A stretch of 64,000 nt of DNA, from the NCBI RefSeq assembly GCF_017368795.1, contig NZ_JAFNLL010000004.1, positions 248,001-312,000 of the forward strand, in the 5' to 3' direction. Source of the stretch: Arthrobacter cavernae. GTDB taxonomy: Bacteria > Actinomycetota > Actinomycetes > Actinomycetales > Micrococcaceae. The notes beneath the pieces are model-generated. The model was not told where the DNA came from and did not search any database. It saw nothing but the letters and a program-made list of their open reading frames with translations. The translations under genes and the position numbers were made by a program. Position 1 is the stretch's first letter; each line of letters starts with the position of its first letter. Of the stretch, positions 34,488 through 44,200 are shown in pieces.

Positions 34488-34494
34488 CACGGCC

Positions 34495-35652
34495 ATGATC
34501 TTCCTCGATGCCGCCGCCACCACGCCGGTCCGCCGCGAAGTCCTCGAGGCCATGTGGCCCTACCTGAGCGGCGAATTCGGCAACCCCTCCAGCCACCACA
34601 CCCTGGGGGAGGCGGCGGCCTCCGCGCTCGCCGGGGCCCGTGCGGCCGTGGCCAAGGTCTTGGGCTGCCGCCCGGGCGAGGTCACCTTCACCTCCGGCGG
34701 CACGGAGGCGGACAACCTGGCCCTCAAGGGCGTCGCCCTGGCCCGGCAGTCCGCGGACCCGGCGCTCAACCGTGTGGTGATCAGCGCCGTCGAGCATCCC
34801 GCAGTGGAGGAATCGGCGCGGTATCTGGAACGGATCCATGGCTTTGCTGTGGACGTGCTTCCCGTGGGCGCCGACGGGCGGGTTTCCGTGGAGGCCCTGC
34901 GGGCCATGCTGCGGCCGGAGACCGCGCTGGTGAGCATCATGTACGCCAACAACGAGGTGGGCACCGTGCAGCCCGTGGCCGAACTGGCCGCCGTGGCCGC
35001 TGAACACGGCGTGCCGTTCCACACGGACGCGGTGCAGGCCGCCGGCTGGATGCCGCTCGATGTCAAGGCCCTCGGAGTCGATGCCCTGAGCATCTCGGGT
35101 CACAAGCTCGGCGCGCCCAAGGGATCGGGCGTGCTGTACGTCCGCGGCCGGGTCCGGGTGGAGCCGCTGGTGCACGGCGGCGGGCAGGAGCGCGGCCGAC
35201 GATCGGGAACCGAAAACGTTGCCGGTGCCGTGGCACTCGCCACCGCGCTGACGCTCGCCCACGCCGAACGGCCGGAACTCGCCGCCCGCGTGGCCGGACT
35301 CCGCGAACGCTTCATCGCCAGCGTCCTGGACACGGTTCCCGGCGCCCTGCTCACCGGACACCGCACGGAGCGGCTGCCGTCGGTTGCCTCCTTCTGTTTC
35401 CCCGGCACCAGCGGCGAATCCGTGCTGCTGGAGCTCGAACGGCTCGGCGTGGTCTGCTCCAGCGGATCGGCGTGTGCCGCGGGCTCGGATGCGCCGTCGC
35501 ACGTGCTTCTGGCGCTGGGCCTGGAGGCGGAGGTGGCGCAGACGGCCGTGCGCTTCAGCTTCAACTCGACGGTGACCGCAGACGAACTGGAGCAGGCCGT
35601 GGCAGCCGTGCAGACCGCCGTCGGGGCCGTGCAGGGGCTCGGCACGCGCTGA
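34495..35652 (+). CDS. Cysteine desulfurase (NifS/IscS type)
   Basis: A 385-residue PLP enzyme that takes sulfur from cysteine for Fe-S cluster assembly. The PLP lysine is K204 (ISGHKLGAPKG), and the persulfide cysteine is C327 (SSGSACAAG). TSGGTEADNLALKG is the cofactor-phosphate region. It is the last gene of the nad operon, 7 nt after nadC. It most likely supplies sulfur for the NadA 4Fe-4S cluster, a known association in other bacteria (NifS next to nad genes). Confidence 0.94.
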   Translation: MIFLDAAATTPVRREVLEAMWPYLSGEFGNPSSHHTLGEAAASALAGARAAVAKVLGCRPGEVTFTSGGTEADNLALKGVALARQSADPALNRVVISAVEHPAVEESARYLERIHGFAVDVLPVGADGRVSVEALRAMLRPETALVSIMYANNEVGTVQPVAELAAVAAEHGVPFHTDAVQAAGWMPLDVKALGVDALSISGHKLGAPKGSGVLYVRGRVRVEPLVHGGGQERGRRSGTENVAGAVALATALTLAHAERPELAARVAGLRERFIASVLDTVPGALLTGHRTERLPSVASFCFPGTSGESVLLELERLGVVCSSGSACAAGSDAPSHVLLALGLEAEVAQTAVRFSFNSTVTADELEQAVAAVQTAVGAVQGLGTR

Positions 35653-35678
35653 CCAGTCGCTTGGGGGCAGCCGACGGC

Positions 35679-36161
35679 TCAGACGTGCCGGGCGCGCCGG
35701 AAGATCCAGTGCCGCAGCAGCGTGAACCGCACCGCCGTCGCAAGGAAGCCGGACAACGTGGTGGTCCAGAGCTCCTCCGTAACGGTGGCTTCGGGCCGGA
35801 GCCAGTGCAGGATCCCCAGGCTGCCGCCCGTGATGACCAAGGCAATCGCAATCACGATCAGGCCATTGAGGTGGTCGCGCATCCGTTTCCGGCTGCCCGT
35901 GATCTTGAAGGTCAGCCGGCGGTTCAGGGCGGTGTTCATAACCGAGGTGATGATCAGCGCGGCCGCGTTGGCGAGCTGCGGATCAATCCACTGGCGGAGC
36001 AGGGCGTACAGGGCCAAGGACGTTGCGGTGCAGATGAGGCCGACGCCGGTGAAGCGCAGCAGCTGCCGCACGGCCGGATAGCGGAGGATGCCGCTGCGGC
36101 GTTTGCGTGGGGCTTTACCGGGAGACTCCAGCAGCTGTGTGGTCTCCGCGGCCGTCTCCAT
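35679..36161 (-). CDS. GtrA-family membrane protein
   Basis: A 160-residue membrane protein with four helices (about residues 33-52, 61-80, 97-117, 129-147). FTGVGLICTATSLALYALL and NFALNRRLTF-like NTALNRRLTFKITG mark the GtrA family, which helps move polyprenyl-linked sugars or takes part in teichoic or arabinogalactan-type glycosylation. No glycosyltransferase is adjacent. It converges with the cysteine desulfurase. Confidence 0.85.
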   Translation of the reverse strand: METAAETTQLLESPGKAPRKRRSGILRYPAVRQLLRFTGVGLICTATSLALYALLRQWIDPQLANAAALIITSVMNTALNRRLTFKITGSRKRMRDHLNGLIVIAIALVITGGSLGILHWLRPEATVTEELWTTTLSGFLATAVRFTLLRHWIFRRARHV

Positions 36162-36178
36162 GGCTTAAGCCTGACATA

Positions 36179-37027
36179 TCAGGCGGGGGTTTCCTCCCAG
36201 GAGGCGGCCTTGACCGGGTTGCTGAGTTCGCCGATGCCCTCAACCCGGCACACCACGGTGTCTCCGGGCTGGATGCGGGCGCACTCGGCGGGGAAGCCGG
36301 TGAGCACCAGATCGCCGGGCTGCAGGGTCATGAAGGAGCTCAGGTAGACCAGGATTTCGTCCACTTTCCAGCCGAGGTCGGCGCTGCTGGCGGCCTTCAG
36401 TTCCGTGCCGTTGTGGACGATGCCGATCGTCAACTCCGAATCGTCGAGTTCCGTGACGATCCACGGTCCCGCCGGGGTGAAGGTGTCCTGGCTCTTGGCG
36501 CTGATCCACAGCTCGTCCGATTTCTGCAGATCGCGCGCTGAGACGTCGTTGCCGATGGTGAAGCCCAGGATGGCGCTGCGGGCGGTCTCCAGCGTGAGGC
36601 CGCGGACAGCACGGCCGACGATGACGGTCAGTTCAGCTTCCGGGTCCACGTAGCCCACCGTGGAGCTCAGCTCGATGGCCTCGCCCGGGCCGATCACGCT
36701 GGATGCTGCCTTGTGGAACGCCTGCGCCGGGAGATCGCGCCCGGGCTGCCCGGTGTTGTGGGCCATGCCGAAGACGTTCACCGGGACCGACGGCGCCAGG
36801 AACGTGAACGAGTCCTGGTCCACCACGGTGCCGGTCTCCCAGCCAGGCCGGGCCGGGCTGTTGGCGTTCGCGCGGGAGCCTGCGAAGGGGGAGTCGACGA
36901 CCGTCCAGGCCCGGCCAGCCTCGGAGGCGAAGTCCGGGGCGTCGTTCGCCACGAAGAAGTGCTCATCGGGGGCAGCCGCGGAGAGCGGGCGGACACGGGC
37001 AATGCGGCGGGGGGCGCTGGCAGTCAT
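36179..37027 (-). CDS. Fumarylacetoacetate hydrolase family protein
   Basis: A 282-residue enzyme of the FAH family, which cleaves C-C bonds in dioxo acids or decarboxylates oxaloacetate-like substrates. Metal ligands fall in GYVDPEAELTVIVGR, and FTIGNDVSARDLQ with a late LVLTGFPAECARIQPGDTVVCRVEGIGEL completes the fold. The substrate is unknown. ATG 37027 follows a TAGGAT box by 6 nt. It is transcribed away from the DM13 gene region by its own promoter. Confidence 0.88.
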   Translation of the reverse strand: MTASAPRRIARVRPLSAAAPDEHFFVANDAPDFASEAGRAWTVVDSPFAGSRANANSPARPGWETGTVVDQDSFTFLAPSVPVNVFGMAHNTGQPGRDLPAQAFHKAASSVIGPGEAIELSSTVGYVDPEAELTVIVGRAVRGLTLETARSAILGFTIGNDVSARDLQKSDELWISAKSQDTFTPAGPWIVTELDDSELTIGIVHNGTELKAASSADLGWKVDEILVYLSSFMTLQPGDLVLTGFPAECARIQPGDTVVCRVEGIGELSNPVKAASWEETPA

Positions 37028-37033
37028 GAAGAC

Positions 37034-37039
37034 ATCCTA
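37034..37039 (-). promoter_or_regulatory. -10 box TAGGAT, leaderless start of the FAH gene
   Basis: On the minus strand TAGGAT is followed by 6 nt and then ATG 37027. Confidence 0.5.
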
Positions 37040-37053
37040 CGTCCTCCGCTGCG

Positions 37054-37112
37054 TTGTGAGGCCTCCTTTACGTTCCAAGAACCATCCCAAGGACGCAGAG
37101 CGGGCCTCACAA
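37054..37112. repeat. Inverted repeat with the 22-bp repeat, copy 1
   Basis: TTGTGAGGCC (37054-37063) pairs with GGCCTCACAA (37103-37112). Positions 37091-37112 are identical over 22 bp to 37811-37832. Confidence 0.75.
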
Positions 37113-37117
37113 GTAGT

Positions 37118-37711
37118 TCAACGCAGCGCCGCGGAGCCGAACGCCACGCTGAAGCGGTCGCACCAGAGCACCACCGTGGTCAGCCCGGAGAGGTCAGTGC
37201 CGGGCGGCACGGCATAGTTCTGGTTGCCGTGCGTCGCCTTGATGAGGCCAAGATCCAGGTAACTGCCTGAGCGGTACTTGAACCAGTCCCCGCCCGCCTC
37301 CAGGCTGCTGAGCCAGATCTTCACGTCCGGCCCGTCGCTGCTGGCCAGGTTCTCGAGCCGTACCACGTGGCTGCCGTCGGGCAGCCTGAGCAGGCTCGCC
37401 GTGCCAGTGGTTGTGTGTTCCTGGGACTGGAAGGCCCCGCTGGAAAGGACCGTCGGGGTTTGGGCTGGGGTTTGCGTTGGTGCCGCCGCGCCTGGCTCGG
37501 GGACTGCTGGGCCGGATGATGCCGGCGCCGGCGCCGACGCCGTCGCGGACACGGCGCTGCCCGGCAAGGCTTCGTCAACCATGCTGCTGGTAAAGATTCT
37601 CCATGGCTGGAACAGTGCAGCGCCAACCACGAGTGCAACGAGCAGCAGGACGCCGATCGCCGCGCTGGTGAGCCTGTGCCTGCGGATGGCCGCTCCGATT
37701 CGGGACCTCAT
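37118..37711 (-). CDS. Membrane-anchored DM13-domain protein
   Basis: A 197-residue protein with one N-terminal membrane anchor (about residues 16-38) and an exported part. After a Pro/Thr/Ala linker (about 50-85) comes a DM13 domain (about 88-197) with GAFQSQEHTTTGTASLLRLPDG, DVKIWLSS and a terminal VVLWCDRFSVAFGSA. DM13 domains are proposed to take part in redox or metal chemistry, and the conserved Cys fits that. The gene is flanked by two copies of a 22-bp repeat. ATG 37711 follows a TAGCCT box by 6 nt. Confidence 0.82.
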   Translation of the reverse strand: MRSRIGAAIRRHRLTSAAIGVLLLVALVVGAALFQPWRIFTSSMVDEALPGSAVSATASAPAPASSGPAVPEPGAAAPTQTPAQTPTVLSSGAFQSQEHTTTGTASLLRLPDGSHVVRLENLASSDGPDVKIWLSSLEAGGDWFKYRSGSYLDLGLIKATHGNQNYAVPPGTDLSGLTTVVLWCDRFSVAFGSAALR

Positions 37712-37717
37712 GGTTCA

Positions 37718-37723
37718 AGGCTA
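37718..37723 (-). promoter_or_regulatory. -10 box TAGCCT, leaderless start of the DM13 gene
   Basis: On the minus strand TAGCCT is followed by 6 nt and then ATG 37711. Confidence 0.5.
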
Positions 37724-37780
37724 GGCGCGGGAGGCATCCCGTGGGGGCGTCAAAGATTACCGTCCGCTTACCGTTGCGGG

Positions 37781-37832
37781 GCCCGCTCTGCGTGCTTGGC
37801 ATGACCGCATGGACGCAGAGCGGGCCTCACAA
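37781..37832. repeat. Inverted repeat with the 22-bp repeat, copy 2
   Basis: GCCCGCTCTGCGT (37781-37793) pairs perfectly with 37813-37825 across 19 nt. Positions 37811-37832 are the second copy of the 22-bp repeat, exactly 720 bp from the first. Confidence 0.75.
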
Positions 37833-37838
37833 CGCAAG

Positions 37839-38510
37839 CTACAACGCGGGGTACAGCTCACCCACGGGGATCTCCGCAGCGAGCCGGTTGTCCGGGCCAG
37901 CCAGGGGGCAGGCCCATGCTTCGTTGTAGGCGCAGGACGGGTTGTACGCAAAGTTGAAGTCCAGGATGAACTCCTGGGCGCCGTCGGATCCGCGGACGCC
38001 GTGGAAGGCGCCTTTGACGGTGTCCAGCAGGTACCGGCCGGCACCGTAGCTTCCACCCGCCCTACCGGCCGTGGCGTCCCGGAACGGGAGGAAAATGCCG
38101 CCGCCGTAACTGCGGAGCCGCCAGACGGCCAGCGGCCCCAGGCCGGGAAGCTCGAACGTGCCCAGCCGGACAAACGGCACCACGCCGTCGGTGCCGGTCT
38201 GGACGTTCATTTCCTGCCCGGATCCCTCGGCCGAGAGGACCGCGTGCAGCCTGAACGCCGGATCGTAGTCGGCCGTGCGCAGCCCAGAAAACTCCGCTTT
38301 CATGGCCGGTGTCAGGGCGGAGGCAGGATGCGTGGCGAACATGCGGTCCCGCTCCTGGCGCCAGTAAACATGGGCCTCGAAAGGGTCCGTCGCGGCGATC
38401 CGGCGGACGGCGTCGTAGAGGGCGAATGTCCGCAGCCGCCAGTCGATAATATCGACGGCGGAGATCCCCGCAACGCTGTACTCGTCCTCATCAAGATGAT
38501 CGGGAGCCAT
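37839..38510 (-). CDS. DUF1684 family protein
   Basis: A 223-residue protein of the DUF1684 family. Typical parts are the N-terminal DWRLRTFALYDAVR, the FLPFRDATAG and YGAGRYLLDT core, and the C-terminal signature DFNFAYNPSCAYNEAWACPLAGPDNR, which holds two conserved cysteines. The function is unknown. No signal peptide is visible, so a cytoplasmic role is likely. ATG 38510 follows a TAGGCT box by 6 nt. Confidence 0.87.
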   Translation of the reverse strand: MAPDHLDEDEYSVAGISAVDIIDWRLRTFALYDAVRRIAATDPFEAHVYWRQERDRMFATHPASALTPAMKAEFSGLRTADYDPAFRLHAVLSAEGSGQEMNVQTGTDGVVPFVRLGTFELPGLGPLAVWRLRSYGGGIFLPFRDATAGRAGGSYGAGRYLLDTVKGAFHGVRGSDGAQEFILDFNFAYNPSCAYNEAWACPLAGPDNRLAAEIPVGELYPAL

Positions 38511-38516
38511 GCTTCC

Positions 38517-38522
38517 AGCCTA
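38517..38522 (-). promoter_or_regulatory. -10 box TAGGCT, leaderless start of DUF1684
   Basis: On the minus strand TAGGCT is followed by 6 nt and then ATG 38510. Confidence 0.5.
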
Positions 38523-38745
38523 GTCCCGGAAGCGGGCCGTGCCGGAGTAGGTCTCGGACGGGCAGACGGGTCTCCCGTCAGTGAAGGACGCGTTGGTACT
38601 GAGGTACGTCGAACAAAGCCCGGAATTCGCAAACGTCCAGCGGATGCTACTGTCTCTGAAGGTCAATCTGTAGTCAGCGGTTGACCGATCAAGAAGACAA
38701 TGGCGACATCGGGGGCTGTCGTGCCGCACCACACCCCGGAGATCC

Positions 38746-39552
38746 ATGGAACGCAACGTTTCTGCCAAGCTGCTATTCAAGACCGTCGCCGACACCAAAG
38801 TGGCCATGGCCATCGCAGTCGCGAGCAACCCGGGCTACGAATCACTGACTGAGACCCTGTCCATCACGGTGGACGGGCATGACGTTCCCTTCGCGGAACT
38901 CACGGACCACCATGGCGGGCGCTTCCAGTACATGGAGTTTGCCGAGCCCAGCGAAGTCACCGTGGACTACCAGGCAACGGTGGTGGGCTTTGGTGCCCCG
39001 GACGAATCCTCACGTATGGAACTCATCAGGTACGTGCGCCCCAGCCGCTATGCCGAATCGGACCGGCTGCTGCCCACGTCCTACGCCGAATTCGGCGGGC
39101 TGCGCGGCGAAGAGCTGCTCCAGGCAGTCCGCGACTGGGTCAACGGCGAACTCCGGTACGTCAGCGGTTCCTCACGCGGAACCGACGGCGCCGTGGAGAC
39201 GCTGCTGCACCGCAGAGGCGTTTGCCGCGACTTCGCGCACCTGGCCATCGCGCTGCTGCGCTCCAAGGACGTCCCGGCGCGCCTCACCGCCGTCTACGCT
39301 CCCGGGCTGAGCCCCATGGACTTCCACGCCGTGGCCGAGGCACACATCAACGGCGCCTGGCACGTCATCGACCCCACCGGGCTTGCGCCCCGGGAGTCAA
39401 TGCTCCGCATCACCGCCGGACGCGACTCCTCGGACACCGCCTTCCTGTCCACGGTGGGCGGAAGCCTGTCGCTCAAGACCCTGAAGGTTACCGCCGAGGT
39501 GGCCGGCGAACAGCCGGAAGAAGATCCGGCCAAGCTCGTCGTCCTGCACTAA
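38746..39552 (+). CDS. Transglutaminase-like family protein
   Basis: A 268-residue cytoplasmic protein with a transglutaminase-like core. The triad candidates are C160 (RRGVCRDFAHL), H194 (MDFHAVAEAHI) and D209 (WHVIDPTG). The N-terminal 110 residues form the beta-rich domain common in this bacterial group. It may act as a peptidase or amidase, but the substrate is unknown. A GGAG motif sits 6 nt before ATG 38746. The gap of about 235 nt upstream, between it and the divergent DUF1684 gene, holds no other feature I can support. Confidence 0.87.
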   Translation: MERNVSAKLLFKTVADTKVAMAIAVASNPGYESLTETLSITVDGHDVPFAELTDHHGGRFQYMEFAEPSEVTVDYQATVVGFGAPDESSRMELIRYVRPSRYAESDRLLPTSYAEFGGLRGEELLQAVRDWVNGELRYVSGSSRGTDGAVETLLHRRGVCRDFAHLAIALLRSKDVPARLTAVYAPGLSPMDFHAVAEAHINGAWHVIDPTGLAPRESMLRITAGRDSSDTAFLSTVGGSLSLKTLKVTAEVAGEQPEEDPAKLVVLH

Positions 39553-39594
39553 ATCCAGTACTGGGCCCGGCGGGCCCCCGCCCCGCCGCCGGCG

Positions 39595-40056
39595 TCAGTG
39601 GCCGCTGACCGAGGCCCGCAGCTTTTCCGTCAGGCGCAGCAATTCGCGCTGCTCGGCGGGCGTCAGGGCCGGCGCCACCAGCTCCGCGATGTCCCGGACG
39701 TGCTCGCGGCCGATCGTCTTCTGCAGCTCGAGGCCCGCCTCGGTGAGTTCGAGCAGGACCCCGCGGCCGTCGTCGGGAGCTACTCCCCGGGCCACCAGCC
39801 CGCGCTTCTCAAGGCGGTCCATCAGGCGGCTCAGGCTGGACTGGCTCAACAGGACCTTGTCGTTGATCTCGTTGAGGCGCAGCTTGCCGGACGGGCAGCG
39901 AGAGAGCGTGAAGAGGACGTCGTACTCCTTGGCCGGCATCTTCTTGAAGGCCGGTGCGGACTGTAGCCGGCGCATTACCGCCACCTGGGAACGGAATAGC
40001 GCTTCCCAGGTTTCGGCGGCGAGGCGCACGGTGGAGGAGGACGGCTGGCCGGACAT
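39595..40056 (-). CDS. MarR-family regulator
   Basis: A 153-residue MarR protein. The core carries KEYDVLFTLSRCPSGKLRLNEI, the recognition helix LLSQSSLSRLMDRLEKRGLV and the wing RGVAPDDGRGVLLELTEAG. Its ATG overlaps the stop of the LLM oxidoreductase gene (TGATG), so both are made from one transcript. A dyad 55 nt before the oxidoreductase start is its likely operator, which would give autoregulation. Confidence 0.92.
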   Translation of the reverse strand: MSGQPSSSTVRLAAETWEALFRSQVAVMRRLQSAPAFKKMPAKEYDVLFTLSRCPSGKLRLNEINDKVLLSQSSLSRLMDRLEKRGLVARGVAPDDGRGVLLELTEAGLELQKTIGREHVRDIAELVAPALTPAEQRELLRLTEKLRASVSGH

Positions 40057-41174
40057 CAGGCGTCACGCCCGGTGGTTTCGACCACGGAATCGACGCGCGC
40101 TGCCAGGGCTGCTGCGACGCGCGAGGCGTGCGTGGGGGCATCCGGCACGTGGGCGGGCTTGAGGGCGGCGTATTCCTTGCGCAGCACCGGGAGGACTTCA
40201 TCGCCGAACAGGTCAAGCTGCTCCAGGACGGTCTTCAGCGGCAGGCCGGCGTGGTCCACCAGGAACAGCTGGCGCTGGTAGTCGCCGAAGTGCTCCCGGA
40301 AGGTGAGCGTCTTCTCGATGACTTCCTGGGGGCTGCCCACGGTCAGCGGCGTCTGCGAGGTGAAGTCCTCCAGGGACGGGCCGTGGCCGTAGACGGGCGC
40401 GTTGTCGAAGTACGGCCGGAATTCCTTGACGGCATCCTGGGAGTTCTTGCGCATGAAGAACTGCCCGCCCAGGCCCACGATCGCCTGGTCCGCCTTGCCG
40501 TGGCCGTAGTGCTCGTAGCGCTCACGGTACAGGCCGATCAGTTGCTGGTAGTGCTCCTTGGGCCAGAAGATGTTGTTGGCGAAGAAGCCGTCGCCGTAGT
40601 ACGCGGCCAGTTCGGCGATCTGCGGGCTGCGGATGGAGCCGTGCCAGACGAAGGGAGCCACGCCGTCCAGCGGGCGCGGTGTGGAGGTGAAGTTCTGCAG
40701 CGGGGTGCGGTACTTGCCGCTCCAGTTGACGGTGTCCTCGTCCCAGAGGCGGCGCAGCAGCGAGTAGTTCTCGACGGCGAGTTCGATCCCGTCCTGGATG
40801 TTCTTGCCGAACCAGGGGTACACCGGGGCGGTGTTGCCGCGGCCCATGATGAGGTCCACGCGGCCGTCCGCCAGGTGCTGGAGCATGGCGAAATCCTCGG
40901 CGATCTTCACGGGGTCGTTCGTGGTGATCAGCGTGGTGGAGGTGGACAGCGTGATGCGTTCCGTCTGCGCAGCGATGTAGGCCAGGGTGGTGCTGGGGGA
41001 CGAGGAGAAGAAGGGGCGGTTGTGGTGCTCGCCGATGGCGTAGACATCCATGCCGATCTCTTCGACCTTCTTGGCAATTGCCACGGAGGCCTTGATGCGC
41101 TCGTTCTCCGTGGGTGTGTGGCCCGTGGTGGGGTCAGTGGTGATGTCACTGACGCTGAAAATACCGATCTCCAT
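40056..41174 (-). CDS. LLM-class flavin-dependent oxidoreductase
   Basis: A 372-residue bacterial luciferase-like (LLM) flavin monooxygenase. Characteristic parts are the N-terminal MEIGIFSVSDI, the early IGEHHN motif, LSTSTTLITTNDPVKIAEDFAMLQHLADGRVDLIMGRGN, and GSPQEVIEKTL. It would use reduced flavin to oxidise an unknown substrate. ATG 41174 has GGAAGG upstream, and the longer reading to 41261 runs through the operator. It is coupled to the marR gene. Confidence 0.92.
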   Translation of the reverse strand: MEIGIFSVSDITTDPTTGHTPTENERIKASVAIAKKVEEIGMDVYAIGEHHNRPFFSSSPSTTLAYIAAQTERITLSTSTTLITTNDPVKIAEDFAMLQHLADGRVDLIMGRGNTAPVYPWFGKNIQDGIELAVENYSLLRRLWDEDTVNWSGKYRTPLQNFTSTPRPLDGVAPFVWHGSIRSPQIAELAAYYGDGFFANNIFWPKEHYQQLIGLYRERYEHYGHGKADQAIVGLGGQFFMRKNSQDAVKEFRPYFDNAPVYGHGPSLEDFTSQTPLTVGSPQEVIEKTLTFREHFGDYQRQLFLVDHAGLPLKTVLEQLDLFGDEVLPVLRKEYAALKPAHVPDAPTHASRVAAALAARVDSVVETTGRDA

Positions 41175-41228
41175 GGTGTGCCTTCCTGCCTGCCCGCTTG
41201 TGCCGGGTTCTTCCAACAGTGTATCCCA

Positions 41229-41250
41229 GATAGATGCATTTGCATGTATC
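41229..41250 (-). promoter_or_regulatory. MarR operator candidate
   Basis: A 22-bp dyad: GATA-G-ATGCA, two bases TT, then TGCAT-G-TATC. All paired bases match except the one G pair. It lies 55 nt before the LLM oxidoreductase start. Confidence 0.65.
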
Positions 41251-41297
41251 ACTGCTTGCAACAGGGCTGCCGGGGGATTTGTTCCCGGTGGTGGCGG

Positions 41298-44200
41298 CTA
41301 TTCGGCGGGGGCGGTGGCCGCGCGGCGGCCGGTAACCTTGGGAATCATCCCGGTGGTCCAGTCGAGATACTCTTCGTCCTCGTCGCCGCCGGGCATGACC
41401 TCCGGGAGCTCCTTCATCGAGCGCAGCAGGGCCCGCTTCTCGCGCCGGCCCTCCACCAGCTTGTAGAGCACCGGCACCAGCACCAGGGTCAGCGCGGTGG
41501 AGGACACCAGCCCGCCGATCACCACGATCGCCAGCGGCTGCGAAATGAAGCCGCCGCTGCCCGTCAGGCCCAGGGCCATGGGCGTCAGGGCAAAGACCGT
41601 GGCCAGCGCGGTCATGAGGATGGGCCGCAGGCGCTGGCGGGCGCCGTGCGTGATGGCCTCGGCCACGTCCATACCCGGCCGGCCGCCATGCGGTTTGCGG
41701 TACTGGTTGATGAGGTCGATCAGCACGATCGCATTGGTGACCACGATGCCCACCAGCATCAGCATGCCGATCAGCGACGGCAGGCCCAGCGGGATGCCGG
41801 TCAGGAGCAGCAGCCCCACGGCCCCGGTCGCCGCGAACGGCACGGACACGAGCAGGATGAGCGGCTGCACCAGGGACTTGAAGGCCGCCACCATGATGAC
41901 GTACACAATGGCGATAGCAGCCAGCAGGGCGAGCCCCAGCTGCCGGAAGGATTCGGCCTGCTGCGTGGTGGCGCCGCCGATTGCGGCAGTCACGCCCGGT
42001 GGAAGCTCCACCGACTTCAGGCGCTCCTGCACGGCGGAGCTGACGGCCCCCAGATTCCCGCCCGACGGCGTCACGGTCACCTTGGCGGTCCGCTGGCCGT
42101 TGCTGCTGGTGATGGACACCGGAGTGTCCACCTGTTCGACGGCGGCGATGCTGTCCAGCGCCACCCCGCCGCCCGCCGTCGGGATCTTGAGCCCGCGCAC
42201 CGCGGCGATGCTGGTGAAACGGGTTCCCTCGCCGATCTGCACGGGGAGATCGTTGGTGCTGATGCGGACGGTCCCGGCCGGGACGGGGCTGACCGTGGCG
42301 GCGAGGAATCCGGCCACCTGGTCCTCGCTGAGCCCGGCCGCGACCGCTTTCGCGCGGTCCACGCGGACCTGCACCACGGACTGGCTGGCCGCGAGGTTGC
42401 TGGAGACCTCGGTGCTGCCGGGGACGCCCTCCATGGCCTTGACCATGGTGTCGCTGGCGGTCTTCAGGTCCGCGGCGGTGGCGGCGTTGATGGTGATGTC
42501 CACGGTGGAGGACGTGCCGAAGCCGCCCTGCTGTGCGCCGACGGTGACCTTCCCGGCGGCGCCTTCCAGCCGGGAACGGACCTCGTCCTGGAGATTTTTC
42601 TGCTTGGCCTTCTCGTCCGTGACCACGGTGAAGTTCGAGTTGGAGCTTCCGGTGGACGTGAGCGCGGTGAAGCCGGTCTGGGCGTTGCCCGAGGTCACCT
42701 GCACGTTCTGGATGCCGTCGATGCCGCGCAGGATCTCTTCCACCTTGGTGGCCTCGGCGCTGGTGGCCTCCAGGCTGGTGCCGGCCGGCAGGACCTGCCG
42801 CACGGTCATGCTGTTCTCGCCCGAGCGGCCCAGCAGATCGGTCGCCAGCAACGGGGACAGGGCGGCCGTGCCGGCCAGGACCAGCGCGGCGGCCGTCAAG
42901 GTGATGACGGGGTGCTTCTGGGTGGTGGCGAGGACCGGAAGGTAGCCGCGCTGCAGCAGGCTGCGCTGCTCCGCCTCGTGGGCCTTCGCCTCGGTCTCCT
43001 TGGCAGTCTCCTTGGCGCCCTCAGTGGTGCCCGGCGCCGGCGACTTGAGGAACCAGTAGGCCAGGACCGGAACAATCGTCAGGGCAACCAGCAACGAGGA
43101 CAGCAATGCAATGGTGACGGTCAGCGCGAAGGGTCGGAACAGCTCCCCGGCCAGGTCGCCCACGAAGGCGATGGGCAGGAAGACGGCCACCGTGGTGAGC
43201 GTGGAGGCAGTGATGGCGCCGGCCACTTCACGGATCGACGTGAGGATGGCCGTGAGCTTGTGCTCGCCGTAGCTGAGGTGGCGCTTGATGTTTTCGATGA
43301 CCACGATCGAGTCGTCCACCACGCGGCCGATCGCGATGGTGAGCGCGCCGAGGGTCAGGATGTTGAGCGAATACCCGGTAGCCGAGATCCCGATGAACGT
43401 GATCAGCAGCGAGAGGGGGATCGAGACCGCCGTGACCAGGGTGGAGCGGACGGACAGCAGGAAGACCAGGATGACGGCAACGGCGAAGCCCAGGCCCAGG
43501 AGGCCCTCCGTGGTGAGGTCCTTGATGGATTTCTCGATGAAGGGGGCCTGGTCGAACACGGGGGTGAAGCGGGCGTTCGAGCCGAGTTCGGCTTCCATCT
43601 GCGCCATAGAGTCCTTGACCGCGTGCGAAATCGCCACGGTGTCGCCCTCGGGCTTCTTCGTCACGGACAGGGCAAGGGTGGGCTTGCCGTTGGTCCGGGT
43701 GATGGAGGTCTGCGCGTCGTCCTGGAGGCTGACATCGGCCACGGTCCCGATGGTGGCCGCGTCCTTGGCGCCGGCGAGGGGCAGGCCCTTGATGACGTCG
43801 AGCGAATCCACCGGGCTGCCCAGCTGCAGGGACAGGGACTTGCCTTGTTCCTTGATGGTGCCCACGGGGACCAGGGCGCCGTTGTTCTTCAGCGCGTTGC
43901 CGAGGGACTGAACGGTGGCGCCCTTGGCGGCCATGTCCGCAGGCCGGGGCTTGATGAGGATGTGCTGGCGGGCGCCGCCGGTCACATCGGCTCCCCGCAC
44001 GCCGTCGATCTTCTGCAGCCGCGGCACGCTGAGGCGCAGCAGGTCCGCGTTCAGCTCGCTGAGCGGCTTGTCCGAGGAGACCGCCAGGAAGACGATCGGG
44101 AAGTCGCTGATGTTGCCGGCAATGGATTGGGGCTCGACGCCGGCTGGCAGGACTCGCTTGGCGTTGGAGATGGCCCGGTCAATCTGGTTGCGTGCACGGT

